A stretch of 64,000 bases of DNA from Pyrinomonadaceae bacterium (lineage in GTDB: Bacteria; Acidobacteriota; Blastocatellia; Pyrinomonadales; Pyrinomonadaceae), in NCBI GenBank assembly GCA_019694395.1, contig JAIBCC010000017.1:57518-121517 (forward strand). Reading direction: 5' to 3'. Position 1 is the stretch's first letter, and each line of letters opens with the position of its first letter. The notes beneath the pieces are model-generated. The model saw only the letters and a list, made by a program, of their open reading frames with translations. It was not told where the DNA came from and made no database searches. Below are positions 53,308-60,409 of this stretch, piece after piece. A program made the position numbers and the translations under genes.

Positions 53308-54489
53308 TTATTTCAAAGCCTGTTCAATATCAGCGACAATGTCATTCACGTCTTCAATTCCGACTGAAATTCTGACCAAACTTTCGGCAATTCCAAGCGT
53401 TTCTCTTTTCTTCGGTGAAAGCTCACGATGCGAACTTGATGCAGAATGTGAGACGAGCGTGTAAACATCGCCGAGACTCGTTGCCCGCACTGCTAAATTC
53501 AGTGAATCCATAAACTTCCAAGCGGCTTCGCGTGAATCGTTTTTCAATTTGATGGAAACCAACGCCCCGCCGAAGTTTCCGCGCAAAACTTTGTTTGCCG
53601 ACTTTTTATCGTCCAGATTCGGATAATAAACTTTTTCAATCGCTGCATTTTTCGACAATGCAATCGCAATTTTTTCGGCGTTCTCGCATTGTTTTTCTAA
53701 TCGCAAAGCCAAAGTTTTTATGCCGCGCAAAATATGATGAGCTTCCCAAACGCTCAAAACTCCGCCGACAAGTTTTTTAATTCCGTCCAAATTCGGTTTA
53801 TCAAATTCGTCTCTGGAAATAACCACTCCGCCGGTTGAATCGGCGTGTCCACTCAAATATTTCGTCGCCGAATGAACCGAAAAATCTGCTCCAAGTGTCA
53901 ACGGTTGGCACAAATACGGCGAAGCAAACGTGTTGTCAACGACCAATTTCGCACCGTGTTCGTGAGCGATTTCGGCAACCTTTTCAATATCGCAAACTTT
54001 CAAAAGCGGATTGGAAATCGTTTCGGCTAACAGAACTCTCGGTTTAAGTTCTGCCGCAATTCTCGCCAACTCGTCCAAGTTATTAAAATCAGCCGTTTTC
54101 GTTTTCACGCCGTAAACGCCGAAAATTTTGTTCAAAAGATCGAAAGTCGCGCCGTATAAATCCTGCGAAGCGAGAACGATTGAGCCTGTTGTGATTTCGC
54201 AAGCCGCGAGTGCCGCGTGAATCGCCGCCATTCCCGAAGCGTAAGCCACTGCGACTTTTCCATTTTCCGCTTCGCAAACGGCTTTTTCCAACGCCGCAAC
54301 GGTCGGATTTCCGTAGCGTGAATAGACGTAATCGCCGCCTTCGCCCGAAAAAACTTTGTCCATTTCCGCCATCGAATCGTATGTGTAAGTTGCGGTCGGA
54401 TAGATCGGAGTCGAAACGGGTTTGCCGACAGGCTGTTCACCGCGTTCGCCCGCGTGAACCAATTTTGTTGTAATCGAATATTCGCTCAT
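53308..54489 (-). CDS. Cystathionine gamma-synthase / O-acylhomoserine sulfhydrylase family enzyme
   Basis: A 393-residue Cys/Met-metabolism PLP enzyme. The PLP Lys is in SVHSATKYLSGHADST. YSRYGNPTVAALEKAV and the C-terminal TSLGDVYTLVSHSASSSHRELS are typical. Members act in transsulfuration or make homocysteine; the exact reaction cannot be fixed by eye. ATG 54489 is chosen over an upstream TTG, which would read into a hairpin element. The leader has a SAM-II-type riboswitch and terminator, pointing to a methionine-branch role (MetB/MetZ) repressed by SAM. Confidence 0.9.
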   Translation of the reverse strand: MSEYSITTKLVHAGERGEQPVGKPVSTPIYPTATYTYDSMAEMDKVFSGEGGDYVYSRYGNPTVAALEKAVCEAENGKVAVAYASGMAAIHAALAACEITTGSIVLASQDLYGATFDLLNKIFGVYGVKTKTADFNNLDELARIAAELKPRVLLAETISNPLLKVCDIEKVAEIAHEHGAKLVVDNTFASPYLCQPLTLGADFSVHSATKYLSGHADSTGGVVISRDEFDKPNLDGIKKLVGGVLSVWEAHHILRGIKTLALRLEKQCENAEKIAIALSKNAAIEKVYYPNLDDKKSANKVLRGNFGGALVSIKLKNDSREAAWKFMDSLNLAVRATSLGDVYTLVSHSASSSHRELSPKKRETLGIAESLVRISVGIEDVNDIVADIEQALK

Positions 54490-54501
54490 AAATTTATGTT
54501 C

Positions 54502-54559
54502 TGAGTTCAAACTTTAGTTTGCTTTTGTTTTGCGAACAGCACGCTGAAGCGTGAACTCA
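54502..54559. repeat. Cruciform element with TTTAG and CTGAAG inner hairpins, copy A
   Basis: Outer arms TGAGTTCA/TGAACTCA enclose AAAC-TTTA-GTTT and CACGCTGAAGCGTG. Architecture and loops match the element at 59266-59339 while the stems differ in paired fashion. It lies between the riboswitch terminator and the gene start. Confidence 0.75.
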
Positions 54560-54576
54560 AAACGTATTCCAAAATC

Positions 54577-54615
54577 AAAAAAGGCTTTTTTGCTAAAGAT
54601 AACAAAAAAGCCTTT
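54577..54615 (-). terminator. Terminator of the SAM-II-type riboswitch
   Basis: Minus strand stem of 13 bp (AAAGGCTTTTTTG / CAAAAAAGCCTTT) with a 10-nt loop and T-rich 3' end. The loop and first arm base include UCUUUAGC, complementary to GCUAAAGA of the aptamer, giving a competing antiterminator. Confidence 0.88.
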
Positions 54616-54629
54616 ATAAAAAAGTTTCG

Positions 54630-54680
54630 CAGTCTTTAGCAGTTTTTAACGTGGAGCAAGTTTCCTTAAATCGCCACATC
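54630..54680 (-). ncRNA. SAM-II-type riboswitch aptamer
   Basis: Minus strand reads ATGTGG (54679-54674), CGATTTAA, CTTGC (54660-54656), CCACGT (54654-54649), TTAAAAA, GCTAAAG (54640-54634). P1 is ATGTGG/CCACGT with one G-U. The GATTTR, CTTGC and GCTAAA blocks are the conserved SAM-II pseudoknot elements. It sits upstream of a methionine-pathway PLP gene with a terminator after it. The variable P2 pairing is weak by eye, so class assignment is strong but not proven. Confidence 0.78.
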
Positions 54681-54722
54681 GCAAGAAAAATTATTTATCA
54701 TTCTCGCGTTTCTATAAATTTT

Positions 54723-54752
54723 AATTTACAGGATTCGCTCAAAGCGTGTCAA
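54723..54752 (-). promoter_or_regulatory. Sigma-70-like promoter ahead of the riboswitch
   Basis: Minus strand TTGACA (54752-54747), 18 nt, TAAATT (54728-54723). It places the RNA start about 35-40 nt before the aptamer. Confidence 0.7.
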
Positions 54753-54775
54753 GTAAGAAGATTTTTATACTTTAC

Positions 54776-55159
54776 TTAGCTAATTGGATAATCTTTCTCA
54801 GCGTGAACTATTTTATCATCTTTAATTCTTATTAAAATGAAACCGTTGAAATTAGGTTCTAAATTGAAATCTGCTTTAAGTCTTTTTTTATCGCCGCGAT
54901 TATTAACGAATTCTATTTCTAACATGGACTCTTTATTTAGTCTAAAAATAGCAGATTTAGATTCATCCGCTTCTATATTTCCTAAATTAAATAAATCACC
55001 TTTAACATAAACTAACACAGTATTTAGCGAAGTATTTCCCAAATTTTCAACTCTCACATGGGCTTGTTTTTTATTAGAACAAGATGTAAAAAATACAAGA
55101 CCAAGTATCAAGCTAATATTTCGAGTAATGAAAAGTATTTTTTTAAGTTTTATTCTCAT
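54776..55159 (-). CDS. Small lipoprotein, hypothetical
   Basis: A 127-residue predicted lipoprotein. A basic start (MRIKLKKILF) is followed by a hydrophobic stretch and lipobox LVFFTSCSNKK, with Cys as lipidation site. The mature part is beta-rich (HVRVENLGNTSLNTVLVYVKG) and resembles a small immunoglobulin-like or carbohydrate-binding fold. No family is certain. It is inserted between the two sulfur genes on the same strand. The base composition looks more AT-rich than the neighbours, which may indicate later insertion. Confidence 0.65.
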   Translation of the reverse strand: MRIKLKKILFITRNISLILGLVFFTSCSNKKQAHVRVENLGNTSLNTVLVYVKGDLFNLGNIEADESKSAIFRLNKESMLEIEFVNNRGDKKRLKADFNLEPNFNGFILIRIKDDKIVHAEKDYPIS

Positions 55160-55262
55160 TTTATTTTGATAATAAAACAAATACTCAATTAATAGCTATA
55201 ATTTTTTGTTTAGATCACACGCTATTAAATTTTCAAAGACCTAAAACTTATTCAAATTCCGC

Positions 55263-56210
55263 CTACTCGTTCCAAAAACTTTCGTGCAGATATTTCCCGC
55301 CGCCGTCGCATAAAATCGTGACGATGACCGCTTCTTCTTTTAATTCTTTCGCCAGACGGACTGCGGCAAAGGCGTTTGCACCTGAACTCACGCCGACGAA
55401 TAAACCTTCTTCGCGGGCTAATCGTCGAGTCATCGCTTGTGCGTCTTCGGTGGAAACTTCGACGTTTTTATCGGCGACAAAAGCATCGTAAATTCCCGGA
55501 ACTCGTGCCGTTTCCAGATGTTTCATTCCTTCCAAACCGTGCAGAGGCGAATCGGGCTGCATCGAAACTGCTTCCAAAAAAGGATTAAACTCTTTCAGCC
55601 GTTTTGCCGTGCCGATAAAAGTTCCCGTCGTTCCTAATCCGGCGACAAAATGCGTGATTCGTCCGTAAGTCTGCCACCAGATTTCGGGCGCGGTCGTTTG
55701 ATAATGAGCTTTCCAATTCGCTTCGTTGTTGTATTGGTCGGGATAAAAATATTTGTCGGGATGCTTTGCGGCTAATTCTTTGGCAACGATTTGAGCCGCG
55801 TCAGTTCCGTTGACGGGATCGGTTTCGATGATTTCCGCACCGTAAAGTTTTAAGATTTTTTTGCGTGCTTCGCTGGCGTTTTTCGGTAAGGTCAGCGTCA
55901 CCTTATAACCGCGAGCCGCACCGATCATCGCGTAGGCAATTCCCGTATTTCCGCTGGTTGCATCAATAATCGTTTTGTCTTTGGTCAACGCGCCAGATTT
56001 TTCGCCCGCCAAAATCATCGCTAAAGCGGCTCTGTCTTTGACCGACCCGCCCGGATTCATAAATTCCGCTTTGGCATAAACTTCCACATTTTCGGGCAAA
56101 TCTTTCGTCACGCTTCGCACACGAATCAAAGGCGTGTTGCCGATCTTTGATTCGAGCCAATCCTGTTCCGTGACAAAATTTTCTTTTTCCTCAATTACTA
56201 ATGTCTGCAT
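55263..56210 (-). CDS. cysM: Cysteine synthase family protein (CysM/CysK-like)
   Basis: A 315-residue PLP enzyme making cysteine from an activated serine and a sulfide or thiocarboxylate donor. The PLP Lys is in NPGGSVKDRAALAM, the phosphate loop TSGNTGIAYAM, and the Gly-rich segment GLGTTGTFIGTAKRL. Proximity to a CysO-like carrier and a Mec+-like protease suggests an O-phosphoserine/CysO-dependent CysM; this is inferred. AAGGG lies 5 nt before the ATG. The leader contains a Cys5 peptide gene and a terminator, indicating attenuation by cysteine availability. Confidence 0.92.
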   Translation of the reverse strand: MQTLVIEEKENFVTEQDWLESKIGNTPLIRVRSVTKDLPENVEVYAKAEFMNPGGSVKDRAALAMILAGEKSGALTKDKTIIDATSGNTGIAYAMIGAARGYKVTLTLPKNASEARKKILKLYGAEIIETDPVNGTDAAQIVAKELAAKHPDKYFYPDQYNNEANWKAHYQTTAPEIWWQTYGRITHFVAGLGTTGTFIGTAKRLKEFNPFLEAVSMQPDSPLHGLEGMKHLETARVPGIYDAFVADKNVEVSTEDAQAMTRRLAREEGLFVGVSSGANAFAAVRLAKELKEEAVIVTILCDGGGKYLHESFWNE

Positions 56211-56234
56211 AATTCCCTTACTCGTTTAATTTCA

Positions 56235-56281
56235 AAAAGAAAATCGGTCGTAAAAGTTTATTTTTTAGCTTCTACGACCGA
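56235..56281 (-). terminator. Attenuator terminator in the cysM leader
   Basis: Minus strand stem TCGGTCGTA/TACGACCGA (9 bp perfect), 20-nt loop, then ATTTTCTTTTT. It ends about 30 nt before the cysM ATG. Its loop/3' arm (AACTTTT, 56258-56252) can instead pair with AAAAGTT (56321-56315) at the end of the leader peptide gene. Confidence 0.82.
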
Positions 56282-56312
56282 CTGAATATTTTTAATTTTG
56301 CGTTGTTTTTTC

Positions 56313-56396
56313 TTAACTTTTTCCGACGACAAAACTCAGCCGATGCCTTTTGCAACAGCAACAACAAATTTGTTTTTTCAGCCGAGTTAATTTCAT
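56313..56396 (-). CDS. Cys-rich leader peptide of cysM (attenuator)
   Basis: A 27-codon reading frame starting ATG 56396: MKLTRLKKQI, then five consecutive Cys (codons 11-15, 56366-56352: TGT TGT TGC TGT TGC), then KRHRLSFVVGKS and TAA. It begins about 27 nt after a good promoter and is followed by a terminator before cysM. The run of Cys codons would stall ribosomes when charged tRNA-Cys is scarce. The stop-codon region is one strand of the possible antiterminator, so a finished ribosome would favour the terminator. Shine-Dalgarno is weak (AAAG). Not found by gene length filters. Confidence 0.85.
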   Translation of the reverse strand: MKLTRLKKQICCCCCKRHRLSFVVGKS

Positions 56397-56429
56397 CTTT
56401 ATAATCTTTACAAAAAAGTCTACATTCAA

Positions 56430-56458
56430 ACTTTAGATAATTAAAAAAGGTTTGTCAA
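56430..56458 (-). promoter_or_regulatory. Sigma-70 promoter of the cysM leader
   Basis: Minus strand TTGACA (56458-56453), 17 nt, TAAAGT (56435-56430). It predicts a leader of about 210 nt in front of cysM. Confidence 0.8.
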
Positions 56459-56487
56459 ATAGATTTTTGAAAGTGTAAAAAAAACCT

Positions 56488-56823
56488 TTAGGTAGCAGTT
56501 TTGATCTCAGGTTTCCAAAGTCTGGCATTAGTCCGCATTTCGTCCAGTCTTTTCCAATGTTCTTCGATTGCGTTGGTTCCCTCTTCGGTTAAGCTGATGT
56601 TTGTGTTCGGAATTTTACCGACAAAAGATTTTATGATATTGACCAATCCTGCTTCTTCTAATTTTGCTAAATGACTGGAAAGATTTCCTTTACTTAATCC
56701 GGTCAAACTTTGTAAAAACGTGAAATCCGCCGATTCACAATTTGAAAGAGCTGTCATAATTGCCAATCGCGCGGGTTCATGAAGCAATTTATCCAGCTCG
56801 GTTATTTCTCTAAAAAGACTCAT
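56488..56823 (-). CDS. HTH_34-type winged-helix regulator
   Basis: A 111-residue regulator of the single-domain winged-helix type (LHEPARLAIMTALSNCESADF; LSKGNLSSHLAKLEEAGLVNI; then a basic wing and ISLTEEGTNAIEEHWKRL). ATG 56823 has GGAG seven bases upstream and overlaps the previous gene by 14 nt. Members usually repress a neighbouring membrane-protein operon. Two GTTTG-N5-CAAAC sites flank the operon promoter and are the likely operators. Confidence 0.88.
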   Translation of the reverse strand: MSLFREITELDKLLHEPARLAIMTALSNCESADFTFLQSLTGLSKGNLSSHLAKLEEAGLVNIIKSFVGKIPNTNISLTEEGTNAIEEHWKRLDEMRTNARLWKPEIKTAT

Positions 56824-57484
56824 AATCATTCTCCTTTTCAATTGGTTTCATCATCGAAAAAATCAATCTGATGTCGTCCAAACCTATTATCAAATAAGAA
56901 ATTCCAATGGAAAATAACAGGATATTCTGATAAAAAGCGGTTCGGGCGTGGTAATCGTTAAGTAAAGTAAAGACTTCAAAAATTCTTTCCCAAGGCATAA
57001 AGCCTAAAAACACGAAAATTAAAGAAAGATATAAGGTTACATTTGAAATACCCCGGTAACTTTCGATCCAAAATATAAACATTGTCAACCCAACCGTTAA
57101 AACAGTAACGCTAAAAGACATCCTGTAAGTTGCATCAATCCAGACGCTGAACAAAAAGCCAAATATTAGAGGAATTACACACATCCAAATTTGCAATTTT
57201 TTTTCAATTGTCAGCGGTTTTAATGTAACCCGACCAAATTTGTCGGTTAGATAATTACGGATTTTCGGATTCAGAACGATTCCGACAAATACACAGAGAA
57301 GCAGGAAGAGAACCGGAAAAGTAATATCTTTACCGGCATAATTCCGCTTTTGCGAACCAAGATCAGCTAAATAATTCAAGACAGCCACAAAAATTTGCAA
57401 AATCCCGAAAAAAACCATCTTTATTCCGTGAAAACTTCCGGTGACTTCGGCTAAATACCCTAATTTTCTACGTTCATCATTCAT
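56810..57484 (-). CDS. Polytopic membrane protein paired with an HTH_34 regulator
   Basis: A 224-residue membrane protein with about six TM helices (for example DITFPVLFLLLCVFVGIVLN; VTLYLSLIFVFLGFMPW; ILLFSIGISYLIIGL). No catalytic motif is seen. Membrane proteins of this kind commonly precede HTH_34 regulator genes as a two-gene unit of unknown function. It is translationally overlapped by the regulator gene, and its promoter is flanked by paired operator-like palindromes. Confidence 0.75.
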   Translation of the reverse strand: MNDERRKLGYLAEVTGSFHGIKMVFFGILQIFVAVLNYLADLGSQKRNYAGKDITFPVLFLLLCVFVGIVLNPKIRNYLTDKFGRVTLKPLTIEKKLQIWMCVIPLIFGFLFSVWIDATYRMSFSVTVLTVGLTMFIFWIESYRGISNVTLYLSLIFVFLGFMPWERIFEVFTLLNDYHARTAFYQNILLFSIGISYLIIGLDDIRLIFSMMKPIEKENDYESF

Positions 57485-57510
57485 AAATAATCTAAATCTT
57501 AATCATTGCA

Positions 57511-57525
57511 GTTTGCATCACAAAC
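57511..57525. promoter_or_regulatory. Operator-like palindrome O1
   Basis: GTTTG-CATCA-CAAAC, just downstream of the predicted transcription start of the membrane protein/regulator operon. It is identical in form to the site at 57575-57589. Confidence 0.7.
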
Positions 57526-57539
57526 CTGTTTGGCACTTC

Positions 57540-57568
57540 ATAATACAAAACTTTTATAGATGTGTCAA
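57540..57568 (-). promoter_or_regulatory. Sigma-70 promoter of the membrane protein/HTH_34 operon
   Basis: Minus strand TTGACA (57568-57563), 17 nt, TATTAT (57545-57540), a near-consensus promoter bracketed by the two operator-like palindromes. Confidence 0.85.
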
Positions 57569-57574
57569 CAACTA

Positions 57575-57589
57575 GTTTGCGCTGCAAAC
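57575..57589. promoter_or_regulatory. Operator-like palindrome O2
   Basis: GTTTG-CGCTG-CAAAC, directly upstream of the -35. Centre-to-centre distance to O1 is 64 bp, about six helical turns, allowing looping or cooperative binding. Confidence 0.7.
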
Positions 57590-57673
57590 CAGCTTTCTTA
57601 AAAATCGCGCTGCCTGACAATAATGAGTCAACTATGCTGAATTTGTTTCAAAATGTTAAAATGAAATTTTATT

Positions 57674-58615
57674 ATGCAGGAACAAGTTTTAATTAAGAAT
57701 TTTATTGCCAAAAAGAAAAAAGAGCGGCTCAAAAAACCCGATTGGCTGAAAATCAAAATCGGTGATCCGACCAATCAAAACGCGGTTTTAAAGCTGATTG
57801 ACGGTTTGAATCTGCACACAGTTTGTCAGGAAGCGCGTTGCCCGAACATCTTTGAATGCTGGACGGATAAAACAGCGACCTTTATGCTCGGCGGCGATAC
57901 TTGCACACGTCATTGCGGATTTTGTGCGGTCAACAAAGGAAAACCGATGGATTTAGATCCAAATGAACCGATGCACGTTGCCGAAGCAGTTAAGCATTTG
58001 GACTTGAAACACGCCGTGATAACTTCGGTCAACCGTGACGATTTACCCGACGGCGGCGCACAACATTGGGCAGATACGATTTTAGCGGTCCGCAAACTCA
58101 ATCCGACTTGTAAAATTGAGGTTTTAATTCCTGATTTTCAAGGAAATGAAACTGCCTTGAACATAGTTTTGGAAGCCAGACCAGAAGTTCTGAATCATAA
58201 TACTGAAACGATTGCCAGACTTTATCGCCGCGTTCGACCTGATGCCAAATATCAGCAAACGCTTGAATTACTGGAACGCTCGGCAAAATTCCGCGACACA
58301 CAATTTCCAAACATGAAAACCAAAAGCGGAATTATGGTCGGACTAGGCGAAGAGTTTGATGAAGTCGTCGAATTAATGAAAGATTTGCGCTCGGTTTCGT
58401 GCGACATTATGACCATTGGACAATATTTGCAGCCGTATGAAAAACGTCTTCCGGTTGAACGCTATGTCACGCCCGAAGAATTTGCCGAATGGAAACGAAT
58501 CGGTTTAGAACTCGGTTTCAAACATATTGAATCTTCGCCTTTGACGCGCAGTTCTTATCACGCACGACAACAAACTGAGGAAAGTGTAAGTAATTTTGTG
58601 CAAATTGGTAAGTAA
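57674..58615 (+). CDS. lipA: Lipoyl synthase
   Basis: A 313-residue radical-SAM enzyme that inserts two sulfurs into octanoylated proteins. The auxiliary cluster motif is Cys51-x4-Cys56-x5-Cys62 (CQEARCPNIFEC) and the radical-SAM motif Cys77-x3-Cys81-x2-Cys84 (CTRHCGFC). The C-terminal SPLTRSSYHA supplies the Ser ligand. Length and order match the family. No lipB is adjacent. It is divergent from the membrane protein/regulator operon. Confidence 0.97.
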   Translation: MQEQVLIKNFIAKKKKERLKKPDWLKIKIGDPTNQNAVLKLIDGLNLHTVCQEARCPNIFECWTDKTATFMLGGDTCTRHCGFCAVNKGKPMDLDPNEPMHVAEAVKHLDLKHAVITSVNRDDLPDGGAQHWADTILAVRKLNPTCKIEVLIPDFQGNETALNIVLEARPEVLNHNTETIARLYRRVRPDAKYQQTLELLERSAKFRDTQFPNMKTKSGIMVGLGEEFDEVVELMKDLRSVSCDIMTIGQYLQPYEKRLPVERYVTPEEFAEWKRIGLELGFKHIESSPLTRSSYHARQQTEESVSNFVQIGK

Positions 58616-58630
58616 TTTTTATATTTAACA

Positions 58631-58726
58631 TAGAAACCACAGAAACCGCTGAGATTTTTCATAAACTACTCAAACAAGGAGTTAAAAGAAATTTAATCCC
58701 TGTGTTCTCAGGAAACTCTGTGGTTA
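58631..58726. repeat. Palindrome of AAACCACAG-type words
   Basis: Left arm 58631-58653 (GAAACCACAGAAACCGCTG), right arm 58699-58726 (TGTGTTCTCAGGAAACTCTG type). It lies downstream of lipA. Confidence 0.75.
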
Positions 58727-58774
58727 AAAATGTTATCTAATTTTAACTACAAAATCTTAAACTGAGGACTACCA

Positions 58775-59266
58775 ATGAAAAAGCTATCATTTCTATTATT
58801 CATATTCGCATTTATAGTTCAGAACTCTTTTGCTCAGGACAATTACGAAAAACTAAAAGCGTGCGGGACAAAAGAAGTTCATTTCAATATTGACACTGAT
58901 AAAAAACAGCATCCAACTCCCGCAGCTCCGGCTGATAAAGCTTTAATTTACGTTTTACGCCCGACAATGATCGGTTTTGGTGTGCAGTCAAAGTTTGCGG
59001 TTGACGGTGAATGGTTAGGTGTTAATCGTGGTAAAACCTATTTCTATCTTTTCGTTGAACCCGGCGAAAGATTCTTTTGCTCAAAAGCAGAAAACGAAGA
59101 TTATATTAAACTGACTGTTGAAGCGGGAAGAACTTATTATTTACAACAAAAAGTTGAAGTCGGTTTTTTCAAAGCCCGAACAAATCTGGTTCAAATGAAA
59201 GAAGAAGAAGGTGTTAAAAAACTCAAAGATGTGAACCTGAGCGTTTTTGAAAAGAAAAAGGACTAA
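58775..59266 (+). CDS. DUF2846-type secreted protein
   Basis: A 163-residue exported protein. A signal peptide (MKKLSFLLFIFAFIVQNSFA) is followed by the DUF2846 pattern: DKALIYVLRPTMIGFG, VDGEWLGVNRGKTYFYLFVEPG, VEAGRTYYLQQ. These proteins have a beta-sandwich fold and unknown role. Its TAA stop coincides with the first base of a long inverted repeat. No operon partner. Confidence 0.82.
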   Translation: MKKLSFLLFIFAFIVQNSFAQDNYEKLKACGTKEVHFNIDTDKKQHPTPAAPADKALIYVLRPTMIGFGVQSKFAVDGEWLGVNRGKTYFYLFVEPGERFFCSKAENEDYIKLTVEAGRTYYLQQKVEVGFFKARTNLVQMKEEEGVKKLKDVNLSVFEKKKD

Positions 59267-59339
59267 AAAGTTTTGAGTCCCTGCCTTAGCAGGCAATTCG
59301 TTAAGGTGCAGCCGCCTGAAGGCGGGACTCAAAACTTTT
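59266..59339. repeat. Cruciform element with TTAG and CTGAAG inner hairpins, copy B
   Basis: Perfect 16-bp outer stem (59266-59281 with 59324-59339; AAAAGTTTTGAGTCCC and complement). It encloses TGCCTTAGCAGGCA and CCGCCTGAAGGCGG hairpins. Homologous in layout to 54502-54559. It may also terminate the DUF2846 transcript. Confidence 0.85.
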
Positions 59340-59739
59340 ATTTTATTTTGCCAGACTACTAAAAAAATAACTCTTTTAATTTCAATAAAAAGAGTGTAAA
59401 GTGTTTTCTAAACTTGATTTATCCCCCAAAACAAATTTTAATCCCCCCCCCAATTGAATAAAGTGAGTTGGATAATGTGAAAAATTGCCGATTTAACTTT
59501 CAAAACGGCAATCGAAAACTGCAAAACTGATTTCACAATCGTCAAAGCGGCTTCAAAATCACATAAATTTAACTTAAAACTCTGCAAGCCCCCTGCAAAA
59601 CAAAAAATATTGATTTTGTAGTTAATGAAACGCGTTTCAAAAACTGTAATCCAATAAAAAAAACAAGAAAAGTGCCGTCAAACTCAAAAAAGCGGCGGCA
59701 AAAACTTCAAAACTTAATAAAAAGAGGTAATAACTTAAA
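59340..59739. other. 400-nt AT-rich spacer
   Basis: It holds a run of nine C (about 59443-59451) and a small palindrome ACTCTTTTAATTTCAATAA-type ahead of it, then A-rich sequence. A roughly 50-codon open frame near 59490-59640 lacks any usual start codon and was not accepted. A GAGG Shine-Dalgarno sequence lies 11 nt before the next ATG. Confidence 0.4.
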
Positions 59740-60408
59740 ATGACTAATGCAGAACTTAGAGAATTTGAAATGTATGAGCGGGCTTTAGCCTGTATAACGG
59801 CTGAATTTACAGACTTACCTGCCGATTCTGAGGGGGCGCAAGCCGTAACGGAACTGCAAAACATCCTGACGGAAATTAAACGCGAAAGCAGCTCGCAAAC
59901 AGTGTTTGACGGAGCGGCAAAATCGGGGACAACTCAGCGTTCCGTCGCTCGTGATGCTATTAAAGAGTATCTCAAGACCATAGCTAAAACCGCAGACGTG
60001 ATTGCTCGTAAAAAACCCGGTTTTGACGATAATTTTCCGATGCCATACGGTAAAAATGACGAACAACTGTTGGCAACTGCCCGTGGAGTTTCCTTTGCGG
60101 TCAGCCAAACCAAAGCAGATTTTATCAAACTCGGACTAACTGACGAATATCTTGATTCAATTGGGGCGCAAATCGAGGCGTTTGCTGATGCACTTCATTC
60201 CACAAACAGTGCTTTGAGCAGTCGCGCGGCGGCAGTCGGACAAAAAAAGAATGCCTTTGATTCCGCTAAAGATAGTTTTGATACTCTCGATACTTTTATC
60301 ACTAATTACTACCGTGACCAGCCGCGAAAACTTTCAGCCTGGCGAACAGCCTCGCACAAAGAACGTGCCGCGAAAAAGAAAGCAGATAAAACCGGAGAAG
60401 TTAAGTAA
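59740..60408 (+). CDS. Hypothetical helical protein
   Basis: A 222-residue soluble, mostly helical protein. Ala- and Lys-rich, it has long amphipathic segments (AIKEYLKTIAKTADVIARKK; LDSIGAQIEAFADALHSTNSAL) and a basic tail (SHKERAAKKKADKTGEVK). No signal peptide, membrane segment or known motif was found. It may be a coiled-coil structural protein. It starts a run of three small helical hypothetical genes on the same strand. Confidence 0.6.
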   Translation: MTNAELREFEMYERALACITAEFTDLPADSEGAQAVTELQNILTEIKRESSSQTVFDGAAKSGTTQRSVARDAIKEYLKTIAKTADVIARKKPGFDDNFPMPYGKNDEQLLATARGVSFAVSQTKADFIKLGLTDEYLDSIGAQIEAFADALHSTNSALSSRAAAVGQKKNAFDSAKDSFDTLDTFITNYYRDQPRKLSAWRTASHKERAAKKKADKTGEVK

Positions 60409-60409
60409 A

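Noticed and set aside
56211..56423. A metabolite riboswitch instead of a leader peptide in front of cysM
   Set aside because: No SAM, T-box or other aptamer landmarks were found, whereas the five-Cys frame and coupled stems explain the leader well.
59490..59640. An open frame of about 50 codons in the AT-rich spacer
   Set aside because: It lacks ATG, GTG or TTG at a sensible position and has no Shine-Dalgarno sequence.
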